Assembly (NCBI GenBank): GCA_017632155.1
Contig: JAGBRZ010000068.1
Location: 1 to 38,727, forward strand
DNA from: Clostridia bacterium
Lineage (GTDB): Bacteria > Bacillota_A > Clostridia > Oscillospirales > CAG-272
DNA: 38,727 nt
Direction of reading: 5' to 3'
The notes below the pieces were generated by a model, which ran no database searches, was not told the origin of the DNA, and saw only the letters and a program-made list of their open reading frames with translations. Within the stretch, counting starts at the first letter, position 1. Each line of letters opens with the position of its first letter. The position numbers and the translations under genes are program-made. Of this stretch, positions 1 through 5,899 are shown one piece after another.

Positions 1-141
1 GAGGGAATATATTGTTTTAACTGATTTACTGTATATATTATATCACGAAAGGGAAGATTTGTCAATAGTTTTTTGAAAAATAATGTCGAAAAATGTAGAT
101 TTTTTTGCAAGTTTTTTTGAAACTTTATTTAAACGTCTCAC
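1..141. repeat. terminal direct repeat, left copy (circular contig overlap)
   Basis: These 141 bases are identical to the last 141 bases of the window (38587-38727). An exact end overlap of this kind is what an assembler leaves when it closes a circle, and 141 is a common largest k-mer size in metagenome assembly. I therefore treat it as an artefact of linearisation and not a biological terminal repeat. It contains an AT-rich leftward promoter (37-65). Confidence 0.93.
37..65 (-). promoter_or_regulatory. consensus sigma-A promoter, leftward, crossing the circle join
   Basis: Read leftward, TTGACA (60-65) and TATAAT (37-42) are separated by exactly 17 bases, with a TG one base upstream of the -10 (extended -10). 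Both hexamers are perfect. On the circle it faces the genes at 38530->38237 and 38148->37831. The same promoter appears at 38623-38651. Confidence 0.85.
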
Positions 142-482
142 CCTGCAATTTTTGGTTTTCCATTGTTTTCCTCCGTATAGGTCTTTATAATATTTTTCTT
201 TTCTTCTACCAAAGATAAGAATCCTTCCAATTCATCGGGATTGCTAAAAACGTCAAGTTCGCGCTTACCTTCCTCAAGAACATGCAAAATGGCATCGATC
301 TGACTTGAAATCATCTCGGGACGGTACATAGCTTCATTAGCAAGTATCTTGTGATCTGAGATGTTTTCAAAGTATCTTTCAAAAAAGTTCATAAGTAAAT
401 TTTGCGCTATTGTTACATAACGGTTCGCAACGCTTGTAGCTTCTTCGATAAGCATAATTTCATTCTTCGTGTAAGTAGACAT
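138..482 (-). CDS. hypothetical protein, paralogue of the gene at 37831-38148
   Basis: A 114-residue, mostly helical acidic protein that I do not recognise. About half its residues match the product of 37831-38148, sharing the opening YTKxEI, IEEATS, the AQNLL stretch and the block GKRELDVF. The reading frame extends eight residues upstream, but the start at 482 is preferred: a GGAGGA ribosome site lies inside the extension, 9 bases before this ATG, and the paralogue begins at the equivalent methionine. It is the last gene of a leftward set (1078->138). The 15 bases up to and including its start codon (AGGACTGTTATTATG) recur before two other leftward genes. No membrane segment or catalytic motif is visible. 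It could be a small regulator or a structural helper; function unknown. Confidence 0.75.
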   Translation of the reverse strand: MSTYTKNEIMLIEEATSVANRYVTIAQNLLMNFFERYFENISDHKILANEAMYRPEMISSQIDAILHVLEEGKRELDVFSNPDELEGFLSLVEEKKNIIKTYTEENNGKPKIAG

Positions 483-511
483 AATAACAGTCCTCCGTTT
501 CAAATATAAAT

Positions 512-706
512 TTAAAGATTAAAATAAGAACGTAACCGTTCTTTTTGTATTTGAGCATTTAGTGCGTCTCTATCAAGAATCTCACAGGTTTCGGGTTTTG
601 GCATTCGCGAGATAAAATCTTCAGCGTACGATTGAGTTAAAAACTTTCCAACGCACGTCTTTCCATAAGAATCTGTTTTTACCCATACTTCATACGGTAA
701 TCTCAT
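512..706 (-). CDS. hypothetical small protein
   Basis: A 64-residue protein of unknown function, opening MRLPYEVWVKTDSYG and rich in charged residues toward the C-terminus. The start is supported by GGAGGA about 8 bases upstream, the same type of ribosome site used by its two neighbours. It lies between the genes at 731 and 138 on the same strand with short gaps, so the three are probably co-transcribed. No motif, signal peptide or membrane segment is evident. Confidence 0.65.
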   Translation of the reverse strand: MRLPYEVWVKTDSYGKTCVGKFLTQSYAEDFISRMPKPETCEILDRDALNAQIQKERLRSYFNL

Positions 707-730
707 TTTTACTCCTCCGATTTTTTATAT

Positions 731-1078
731 TTATGCTACCTTTTCAAAAAAATCGTTTTTAAGAGCGCACAGAGTAAATTCGCGACCATCGGTGTATCGA
801 ATCTTTGTATCGACAAAATAACCGTCGATCTTAACGTCAATAACCGTGCATGTTATAATGTTATCGTCGTCGCCAAATTCGCAGCGAACCACGTCGCCAA
901 CCTTAAGATCGGTTGCCTTAATCATTCTTTCTTGTCTCTTTGCTTCAGCAACCATGCGCTTCACGTTTGCCCATGCCAACTTAAAAGCATAAGATTTGGT
1001 CATGTTTTGGTAGCGGTATTTTTTCATAAGCTCCGCTGCCTTCTTACATACTGCACTTCTCATTTCGTTGATCGTCAT
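731..1078 (-). CDS. hypothetical basic protein with a possible small beta-barrel C-terminus
   Basis: A 115-residue protein. Residues 1-50 are basic and helical (many K, R, A). Residues 55-110 look like a small beta fold: a LKVGDVVRCEFGDD segment, then alternating hydrophobic strands, as in KOW/SH3-like barrels. That comparison is inference from pattern only. The start is supported by CGGAGGA 8-9 bases upstream. It heads the leftward trio 1078->138 and lies directly downstream (leftward) of the 36-residue ORF at 1220-1330. The candidate small RNA at 1145-1220 runs opposite to its leader. Function unknown. Confidence 0.68.
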   Translation of the reverse strand: MTINEMRSAVCKKAAELMKKYRYQNMTKSYAFKLAWANVKRMVAEAKRQERMIKATDLKVGDVVRCEFGDDDNIITCTVIDVKIDGYFVDTKIRYTDGREFTLCALKNDFFEKVA

Positions 1079-1109
1079 TTTTTGTTCCTCCGTTTTTTTA
1101 AATTCGTCC

Positions 1110-1138
1110 TTGACTTTTTTTGCCTTACGTGATATAAT
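1110..1138 (+). promoter_or_regulatory. sigma-A promoter, rightward, for a candidate small RNA
   Basis: TTGACT (1110-1115) and TATAAT (1133-1138) are separated by 17 bases, with a TGA extended -10. Transcription would begin near 1145. No plus-strand gene with a ribosome site follows before a strong terminator at 1181-1221, so the product is probably a short RNA. The spacer and -10 strongly resemble the leftward promoter at 37-65. Confidence 0.72.
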
Positions 1139-1144
1139 GGAGGC

Positions 1145-1220
1145 GGTCGGGGTAAGGCTCCCGACGCGCCTTTGGTGTTTGGTGAGTGATTAACGTGCTA
1201 AGTGGGTCACTCACCTTTTT
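1145..1220 (+). ncRNA. candidate phage small RNA, antisense to the leader of the leftward operon
   Basis: A near-consensus promoter, about 76 transcribed bases and a strong intrinsic terminator form a self-contained unit without a plausible ORF. The 5' part folds as GTCGGG (1146-1151) with CCCGAC (1160-1165). The stem could extend to AGGCG/CGCCT if transcription starts slightly earlier. The 3' part is the terminator stem. The unit lies opposite the gap between the leftward genes at 1220-1330 and 731-1078, so it is fully complementary to any transcript running from one to the other. I recognise no known RNA family. Confidence 0.55.
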
Positions 1221-1221
1221 T
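1181..1221 (+). terminator. intrinsic terminator of the candidate small RNA
   Basis: GGTGAGTG (1181-1188) pairs perfectly with CACTCACC (1208-1215), followed by six T (1216-1221). On the opposite strand the hairpin is not followed by T, so it acts only rightward. Its T tract overlaps the stop codon of the leftward ORF at 1220. Confidence 0.8.
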
Positions 1222-1330
1222 AGTGCTTACCGTTTATGTAGGCAATGCACTCGACGATTTGTTCGTCGCTGTGTCCGTTCGCTTTCAGCCACTCAATGAG
1301 CTTCAGCGTTTGGCTCTCGGTCATTTCCAT
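1220..1330 (-). CDS. small ORF of 36 residues under Arc-type operator control
   Basis: Read leftward from 1330 it begins MEMTESQTLKLIEWLKANGH and continues to a TAA at 1220-1222. It has a good ribosome site (AGGAAG, 7 bases before the ATG) and a perfect promoter at 1378-1406 some 50 bases upstream. The protein is predicted to be two short amphipathic helices, with no membrane segment. The second methionine (MTES) is an alternative start. It is the first gene of the leftward set and the one closest to the divergent operators, a position where small antirepressors or co-regulators often sit. That is inference; I do not recognise the family. Confidence 0.6.
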   Translation of the reverse strand: MEMTESQTLKLIEWLKANGHSDEQIVECIAYINGKH

Positions 1331-1377
1331 TTCCTCACTTCCTTTCTTATCGGGTTCTCCCCTTGCCTTACGAGTAT

Positions 1378-1406
1378 ATTATACCATATTGTACCCAATA
1401 TGTCAA
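1378..1406 (-). promoter_or_regulatory. perfect sigma-A promoter, leftward, with operator in its spacer
   Basis: Read leftward: TTGACA (1401-1406), 17 bases, TATAAT (1378-1383). The 17-base spacer is almost entirely the palindrome at 1386-1401, so a bound repressor would exclude RNA polymerase. It drives the 36-residue ORF and probably the genes down to 138. Confidence 0.85.
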
Positions 1407-1488
1407 GAGGTTTTGAAAAAATATTGTACCCAATATTGCACAATGTTTTGAAGAAATATTTGTGCATTTTGTATATTGCACCCAATAT
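1386..1488. promoter_or_regulatory. three-copy operator array (ATATTGnnCCCAATAT type)
   Basis: The 16-base palindrome ATATTGTACCCAATAT occurs at 1386-1401 and 1421-1436, and with one change (GCACC for GTACC) at 1473-1488. A partial copy, ATTGCACAAT, abuts site 2 near 1436-1445. Site 1 fills the spacer of the leftward promoter and site 3 covers the -35 of the rightward promoter. The array sits directly upstream of a ribbon-helix-helix gene, so that protein is the likely ligand, repressing both itself and the leftward operon. Confidence 0.75.
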
Positions 1489-1505
1489 ATGATTTATGGT
1501 ATAAT
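1477..1505 (+). promoter_or_regulatory. promoter of the ribbon-helix-helix gene
   Basis: TTGCAC (1477-1482), 17 bases, TATAAT (1500-1505). The -35 lies within operator copy 3 (1473-1488), which implies autorepression. It is 24 bases upstream of the start codon at 1529. Confidence 0.75.
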
Positions 1506-1528
1506 ATTACATGAACGGAGGTGAAAAA

Positions 1529-1735
1529 ATGGCTATATCAAAAGCAAATCAAAGGGCTGTCGCAAAGTACACGAAAGCAAATTATGACGATATCAAGGTA
1601 AGAACACCTAAAGGGAAACGCGATATCATTCAGGCTCATGCTAAAGCTCAAGGCGAAAGCACAAACGAATTTATCAATCGCGCCATTGATGAAACAATGG
1701 AGAGGGACACAGCAAAAGAAAACGGAGAGGGATAA
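1529..1735 (+). CDS. Arc-like ribbon-helix-helix DNA-binding regulator
   Basis: A 68-residue protein with the layout of the Arc/CopG superfamily: a beta strand at about residues 18-25 (DDIKVRTPKG), helix A (RDIIQAHAKAQG) and helix B starting STNEFINRAIDETMERD. Such proteins bind palindromes as dimers of dimers through the N-terminal strand. The frame is open to an ATG at 1511, but GGAGGTG lies 7-8 bases before the ATG at 1529, so that start is chosen. The upstream array 1386-1488 is its probable binding site, controlling its own promoter and the divergent leftward promoter. Its stop codon lies inside a strong terminator. In related phages such a protein can control an antirepressor or a maintenance gene. 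The exact role here is inference. Confidence 0.8.
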   Translation: MAISKANQRAVAKYTKANYDDIKVRTPKGKRDIIQAHAKAQGESTNEFINRAIDETMERDTAKENGEG

Positions 1736-1759
1736 TAAGTCCCTCTCCGTTTTCTTTTT
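1718..1759. terminator. bidirectional intrinsic terminator between regulator and integrase
   Basis: A 15-bp perfect stem (1718-1732 with 1740-1754) with loop TAATAAG. It is flanked by A tracts on the left and T tracts on the right, so it can end rightward transcription from the regulator (its stop codon is in the stem) and leftward transcription from the recombinase. Confidence 0.9.
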
Positions 1760-1786
1760 GCTTTGTGATTTTTGACTCTCTGTTTT

Positions 1787-3166
1787 TTAATTAAACGTAA
1801 TCAAAAGTTCTCCGCTCTCCGACACAATGATCTGCTTGATAACTCTCGACCAAAAAGCCTTTTTTGATTCCTCTGTAAGAGTTTTATACATATCTTCAAA
1901 GCCATCGAACACGCTCAAGTCTATCGGCTTTGATTCTGTTGTTTGCTGTTGTGTTGCTTCTTTAAGCAAAGACATGAGCGCGGTATAGTCTTTCTCATAG
2001 ATCTCTTTGGGCAAAAGATCGTTTATATAAAGGTCTTTGAGTTTCTCAATCTTTGACATGATCTTAGCGGTGTCTATTACTTTCTTTGGCGCCGCCTTTT
2101 TCTTACTCGTTATTTCGGTGTTATATCTTTGCGCCTCGGCTTTGATATTATCAACGAGCCACTGCTCAAGCTTTTCTTGGTTGAACTGTTTACCCATATC
2201 GCAGGTCCTCATGGTGCGTCCGGGGCAACGGTAATAAATAAAGCTTTGCCTTACCGTGCCGTCGGGATTTTTGTTTGCGCAGCTGTACGTCGTCATTCGC
2301 TTACCGCAGCACCCGCAGAATATAAGACCCGTGAAGAGATAAACGCGATCGGAACGCGTTCCGTCATATCTTGCTGAGCGTACCTGTACTATGGATTTTG
2401 CGAGCCTGAAGGTTTTTTCGTCGATTATGGCGGGACACCATCCCTTTATATCGTATGCCTCACCTATATACCAGGCATTTGTGAGCATTCTTTTCATGGA
2501 TTTTATGTCGATACTTATTCCGTATTCGCTGAGGATATATCTCGCGGTCGCCTTCATGGAACGGCAATCGATATATTTATTAAACATGGTACGGATGATC
2601 TCGACAGTATCCTCATCTATAACTACATGCTTGCTTTCGATTTTGAAGCCGAGAGGAGTCTGACCCGAAATTACACGCCCTTCTTTGACCATATTCTTGA
2701 AAACGAATTTGATTCGTTCGCTTGTTCTATCAGACTCATCTTGGGCGATAGCGAGCTTTATATTGAGTGCAAGGCGACCATTGGCGGTAGTTGTGTCGTA
2801 GTCCTCGTCAGTGGCGATCCAATTCACTTTGTAGCGGTCAAGGATAGCTTGTACCTCGTAATAGTCTGCTATGTTTCTAAACCATCTATCGAGCTTGATA
2901 AACAGCACCACGTCAATTTTCTTAGCCTTGACGTCCTCAAGCATACGCATGAACTCCGCGCGGCGTGTGTAGCGTTTTCGAGCTGATATACCCTCGTCCA
3001 CGTAGGTGTCGACGATAGTCAGACCGTTTTCCTTTGCGTATTGAATTAAACGCTCCTTCTGAGCGTCAAGAGATACGCCGTGCATTGCCTGTTCCTCGGT
3101 ACTGACGCGGGCGTACAGCGCTGCTCGTTTTATATCGTCGTCTATTCTTCGTGATTTGTAGGGCAT
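1787..3166 (-). CDS. int: large serine recombinase (phage integrase)
   Basis: A 459-residue serine recombinase. The catalytic domain opens with ALYARVSTEEQ, with the nucleophile at Ser22, followed by the family DEGISARKRYTRRAEFMRML and LFIKLDRWFRN segments. The recombinase domain spans roughly residues 170-270. A zinc ribbon follows (CGCCGKRM, then YYRCPGR and the CDMGK cysteine), and then a C-terminal coiled-coil region, near 370-410. The length is typical of integrases that insert phage genomes at attB and, with a directionality factor, excise them. It has its own leftward promoter (3199-3227) and shares a terminator with the Arc-like gene. attP is expected next to one end of this gene. I could not identify its core from one sequence, and no directionality factor is recognisable. 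Confidence 0.95.
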   Translation of the reverse strand: MPYKSRRIDDDIKRAALYARVSTEEQAMHGVSLDAQKERLIQYAKENGLTIVDTYVDEGISARKRYTRRAEFMRMLEDVKAKKIDVVLFIKLDRWFRNIADYYEVQAILDRYKVNWIATDEDYDTTTANGRLALNIKLAIAQDESDRTSERIKFVFKNMVKEGRVISGQTPLGFKIESKHVVIDEDTVEIIRTMFNKYIDCRSMKATARYILSEYGISIDIKSMKRMLTNAWYIGEAYDIKGWCPAIIDEKTFRLAKSIVQVRSARYDGTRSDRVYLFTGLIFCGCCGKRMTTYSCANKNPDGTVRQSFIYYRCPGRTMRTCDMGKQFNQEKLEQWLVDNIKAEAQRYNTEITSKKKAAPKKVIDTAKIMSKIEKLKDLYINDLLPKEIYEKDYTALMSLLKEATQQQTTESKPIDLSVFDGFEDMYKTLTEESKKAFWSRVIKQIIVSESGELLITFN

Positions 3167-3198
3167 TTTTTTTACTCCGTTTTTGTGATGTTATTTTT

Positions 3199-3227
3199 AT
3201 TTTAACATGAAGATGAAAATATGTCAA
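3199..3227 (-). promoter_or_regulatory. promoter of the integrase gene, leftward
   Basis: Read leftward: TTGACA (3222-3227), 17 bases, TAAAAT (3199-3204), about 33 bases before the start codon at 3166. The region 3167-3354 is AT-rich and is the likeliest place for attP as well as two promoters. Confidence 0.72.
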
Positions 3228-3268
3228 GCCGAAAAAATTTGCTCCTATTTTGTGTAATATTAATTAAA

Positions 3269-3295
3269 CAACAAAAATTTACAACATTTTTGTTG
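3269..3295. promoter_or_regulatory. inverted repeat, likely operator of the Panacea pair
   Basis: CAACAAAAAT (3269-3278) and ATTTTTGTTG (3286-3295) are perfect inverted repeats separated by seven bases. The right arm overlaps the -35 of the promoter for the downstream two-gene unit, the geometry expected of an autoregulatory site. Confidence 0.55.
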
Positions 3296-3321
3296 ACTTT
3301 AAAGGCGTTTTGTTGTATCAT
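3293..3321 (+). promoter_or_regulatory. promoter of the Panacea antitoxin/membrane-protein operon
   Basis: TTGACT (3293-3298), 17 bases, TATCAT (3316-3321). It lies 33 bases upstream of the first start codon and overlaps the inverted repeat at 3269-3295. Confidence 0.7.
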
Positions 3322-3354
3322 TATATTGGGAGATAAAAGAAAGGAGGGCATACT

Positions 3355-3798
3355 ATGACGTATAATGTTTTAGATGTCGCGAGATATATCATAACGTATT
3401 GCAACAGAAATAGTCGCCCTATCAGTAATTTGAAATTGCAAAAGATGCTGTATTACGCATGGGTGGATTATTTCAAAGAAACCAATATCCCACTTTATAC
3501 GGAAGCTATTTGCGCTTGGCAGTTCGGGCCCGTTGTTCCTGAGGTATATTATGAATTTTGTTCATTTGCAGGTCTGCCTATTGAGAGGGAATACGATGTT
3601 CAGCTTGATGTTAGCGACATACCGATCGTCAACGCTATTTTAAATCGGTATATAAATACATCGGTCAGTGAGCTTGTTAACAGAACCCACGAAAAAAACA
3701 GTCCTTGGTATATAACTTATAGGCAAGGAGAGGGAAGAAGAGAACCTATTCCTTTTGCTTTGATTCAAGAAGTGGAGTGGCGCACTCATGAAACTTGA
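3355..3798 (+). CDS. Panacea-domain (SocA-like, DUF4065) antitoxin-type protein
   Basis: A 147-residue protein carrying the Panacea signature: LKLQKMLYYAWVDY near residues 24-37, then the EAICAWQFGPVVPEVYYEF segment at about 50-68. In SocA/GepA-type proteins this fold neutralises or adapts unrelated toxins encoded next door. Known Panacea partners include membrane-damaging and translation-blocking toxins. The start has a strong GGAGGG site. The next gene begins 11 bases before this one ends, so translation is coupled. The two genes have a private promoter with an inverted repeat over the -35, suggesting autoregulation. Assignment to the domain family is firm. Its action as an antitoxin for the neighbour is inference from the gene pair. 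Confidence 0.88.
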   Translation: MTYNVLDVARYIITYCNRNSRPISNLKLQKMLYYAWVDYFKETNIPLYTEAICAWQFGPVVPEVYYEFCSFAGLPIEREYDVQLDVSDIPIVNAILNRYINTSVSELVNRTHEKNSPWYITYRQGEGRREPIPFALIQEVEWRTHET

Positions 3799-4648
3799 GG
3801 AATCTAATGTGCTCCAAAGAAAATTGATCGAGCATTTAAAGGATATGGCAGCATCGATAAAGGACGATGCCGAGATAAAAGAATTGGCGTACAGTATTAA
3901 GTCTTTATATAAAGATAACTTCCGTCATAATTATTCAGATTTCTTTTCGTTGATAGTTGATATTGCCAAGGACGATAATAATTACAATTTGGAATATTTG
4001 TCTAACAATTTGGTATCTTTAATGTACTTGGTCGAGAGGGATCATTACGACGGCGAACGTGAGTTTAAGGGGCTGTACCATCCTCTCCGAAAGCTAAATG
4101 ATCACATCAATCTTGAAATTGCACGTTATACGTATCATTCCCAAAATGAGCAAAAAATGCTTGACCTTGAAAAAAGGAACGAGAAGTTGCGCGAAGAGTT
4201 GAACGATGCAACCAAACAGTTAACAGAGGCACAAAAAAAGATCTCTTCTACGCAGACTGACTTGATTGCAGTATTGAGCATATTTGCGGCAATAGTTTTG
4301 ACGTTTTCGGGAAGCTTGAGCTTTCTCGGAAATGCCTTGAGCGGTATGCAGGAAGCTCCGTTTTTTAAATCGATTGCTTTTGTTTTGATATGCGGCGTTG
4401 TGATTTTTAACGCGATTTTCTTGATGATGTATTTCGTTGGCAAGATCACGGGTCGAAATCTTTACGCTAAATGTCAGACTAAGGATTGCACCTGTAATAA
4501 CGGTGCGCCGAAGTGCAATGGCTTTAAACGCTTACAAAAACGCTTGCCGTATGTCTTTTGGTTCAATGTCATGCTCATTGGATTGCTGATCTTGGATATT
4601 GTGTTTTGGCTGCTTAACGCAAATCTTGACTTTTTCCCAATTTCATAA
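3788..4648 (+). CDS. membrane protein partnered with Panacea protein (candidate toxin/effector)
   Basis: A 286-residue protein. Residues 1-110 are a soluble helical domain; about 117-156 form a heptad-like coiled coil (EKRNEKLREELNDATKQL). Three hydrophobic helices follow, at about 158-182, 195-219 and 254-277. Between helices 2 and 3 lies a loop with four cysteines (229, 234, 236, 243) that could bind metal. It overlaps the 3' end of the Panacea gene. This is the usual toxin position in Panacea-led pairs, some of which carry membrane toxins. I recognise no named toxin family. A phage-exclusion sensor with a cytoplasmic coiled coil and pore-forming helices is a reasonable hypothesis. It ends at a bidirectional terminator. 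Confidence 0.75.
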   Translation: MKLEESNVLQRKLIEHLKDMAASIKDDAEIKELAYSIKSLYKDNFRHNYSDFFSLIVDIAKDDNNYNLEYLSNNLVSLMYLVERDHYDGEREFKGLYHPLRKLNDHINLEIARYTYHSQNEQKMLDLEKRNEKLREELNDATKQLTEAQKKISSTQTDLIAVLSIFAAIVLTFSGSLSFLGNALSGMQEAPFFKSIAFVLICGVVIFNAIFLMMYFVGKITGRNLYAKCQTKDCTCNNGAPKCNGFKRLQKRLPYVFWFNVMLIGLLILDIVFWLLNANLDFFPIS

Positions 4649-4650
4649 TA

Positions 4651-4690
4651 AAACCCGCGCTTGATCGTGATGATCTGAGCGCGGGTTTTT
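4651..4690. terminator. bidirectional terminator between convergent membrane-protein and nuclease genes
   Basis: AAACCCGCGCT (4651-4661) pairs with AGCGCGGGTTT (4678-4688), and the stem is continued inside by GATC/GATC. T tracts follow on both strands. It separates the rightward Panacea operon from the leftward repressor-nuclease operon. Confidence 0.88.
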
Positions 4691-4704
4691 GCATTGTATC
4701 TCTA

Positions 4705-5889
4705 TTATTTTTCAAAATGTTTCCAAGCTCGGCGGAAGCCTTTTTCCTCAGCTTCAGCCACTGTGAAAGCGTAACACTCTCCTTTGCTTTTGTCAATAAT
4801 GACTCGATCGTATTGTTGATCGAAGGGAAGGTGATATATTTTCGTAGGCGTACCGTATGTATCTTTTCCAAGATTACATTTGATTCTCGGAAATTCTCCC
4901 ATTTTGATATATCTGACCTCGATATCAAGCTGATTTGCGACTTTTTGAGCCATCTCCGAAAGGCTCGTTGTCGTGACAAAGACCGCTTTCAAAGACAGTT
5001 TGGGGTGTTCTATTCCGTATTGAACGATACTTCCGAACAATTGAAATATATGTTTTTCGTGTATCTCCTTTTCCTGCGCCCAGTTCTTGCACTGAATGAT
5101 ATACGTGTGAGAGGGATCGGATACGATCAAGTCTCTGCCCATATCCTCAAGCTTTTGCAACGTTCCTGTATATTGGACTTTGTATCCGTTGCTTTCGCAC
5201 AAATAACCTATGTATAATTCGTAATCTCTGCCGATCTGCCATTTTGTCTTGTTTCTTTGAAGATATCTGTCGAGTGCTAATTGATTACGCTCAGAGAGGG
5301 ATAGGCTATTAAACTCTTGGTTGGATAAATAGAGCCTTGTACGGTCTGTCGTTTCTACCGTTTCAAGCTCCATAGTGTCGGCGGCTTCAAACGCGGGATC
5401 AAAAATGTCGTCTACATTCGGGAATAAAGTGCGTATGTATTCCAATTGGTATTCGAGGACCTTTTTTTCTGCTATTACCGCCATTGTTTCTCGGCGAAGT
5501 TCTCGTATCCTTTTAGCTTCAACGAGCGCGGGACGTTTCTTTATTTCAAGGATCTGTGCTGATCTTTCATAATGCTGTGTTAACATATCTGCGCGTATGG
5601 CTGCAAGGTGAGGATACATTTCTGACTTTTTTGAAATGTATTCTTCTACTCGAGCAATCGCATTTTTGGAATAGTTATCAGCCGCTTTTAATTTCTTATC
5701 AAGTTCCGCTTTTTGTACATTTGTTTCTTTGATAAGAGCTTGATATTTGGCGATTGCGTTGTTTTCTTCTTTTTCAATCAATGATTTCTTTTTGTCAATA
5801 GCTTCAATAATTTTAGTTATAATTTTACTAATACCAACAAACAAAATTACGCAAGTAACGAGACAGAAAAAGGCAAAATCTTCATCCAT
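4705..5889 (-). CDS. membrane-anchored Mrr-like restriction endonuclease family protein
   Basis: A 394-residue protein with three parts. A hydrophobic N-terminal helix (about residues 6-26) is followed by a long charged coiled coil (about 30-155) and a C-terminal Mrr/PD-(D/E)xK-type nuclease domain (about 205-340). Visible catalytic candidates are Glu224 in GRDYELYIG, Asp253 in GRDLIV and the Gln266-Cys-Lys268 of IIQCKNW. These match the D...QxK arrangement of Mrr-cat enzymes, which cut foreign or modified DNA. It starts 11 bases after the prophage repressor on the same strand, with only a weak ribosome site inside the repressor's end, so it should be expressed with the repressor in the lysogen. 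An inner-membrane-tethered nuclease at that position suggests attack on entering phage DNA, which is inference. Confidence 0.82.
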   Translation of the reverse strand: MDEDFAFFCLVTCVILFVGISKIITKIIEAIDKKKSLIEKEENNAIAKYQALIKETNVQKAELDKKLKAADNYSKNAIARVEEYISKKSEMYPHLAAIRADMLTQHYERSAQILEIKKRPALVEAKRIRELRRETMAVIAEKKVLEYQLEYIRTLFPNVDDIFDPAFEAADTMELETVETTDRTRLYLSNQEFNSLSLSERNQLALDRYLQRNKTKWQIGRDYELYIGYLCESNGYKVQYTGTLQKLEDMGRDLIVSDPSHTYIIQCKNWAQEKEIHEKHIFQLFGSIVQYGIEHPKLSLKAVFVTTTSLSEMAQKVANQLDIEVRYIKMGEFPRIKCNLGKDTYGTPTKIYHLPFDQQYDRVIIDKSKGECYAFTVAEAEEKGFRRAWKHFEK

Positions 5890-5899
5890 TGTGTTTTAT

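Noticed and set aside
1202..1492. Plus-strand frame over the operator region
   Set aside because: It runs through the terminator, the opposite 36-residue gene and the operators, and lacks a ribosome site.
3167..3354. attP core next to the integrase
   Set aside because: This is the expected place, but a core cannot be identified without the host attB or an attL/attR pair.
4717..5217. 166-codon plus-strand frame opposite the Mrr-like nuclease
   Set aside because: The nuclease frame has clear domain motifs on the other strand; this one has none and lacks a start signal.
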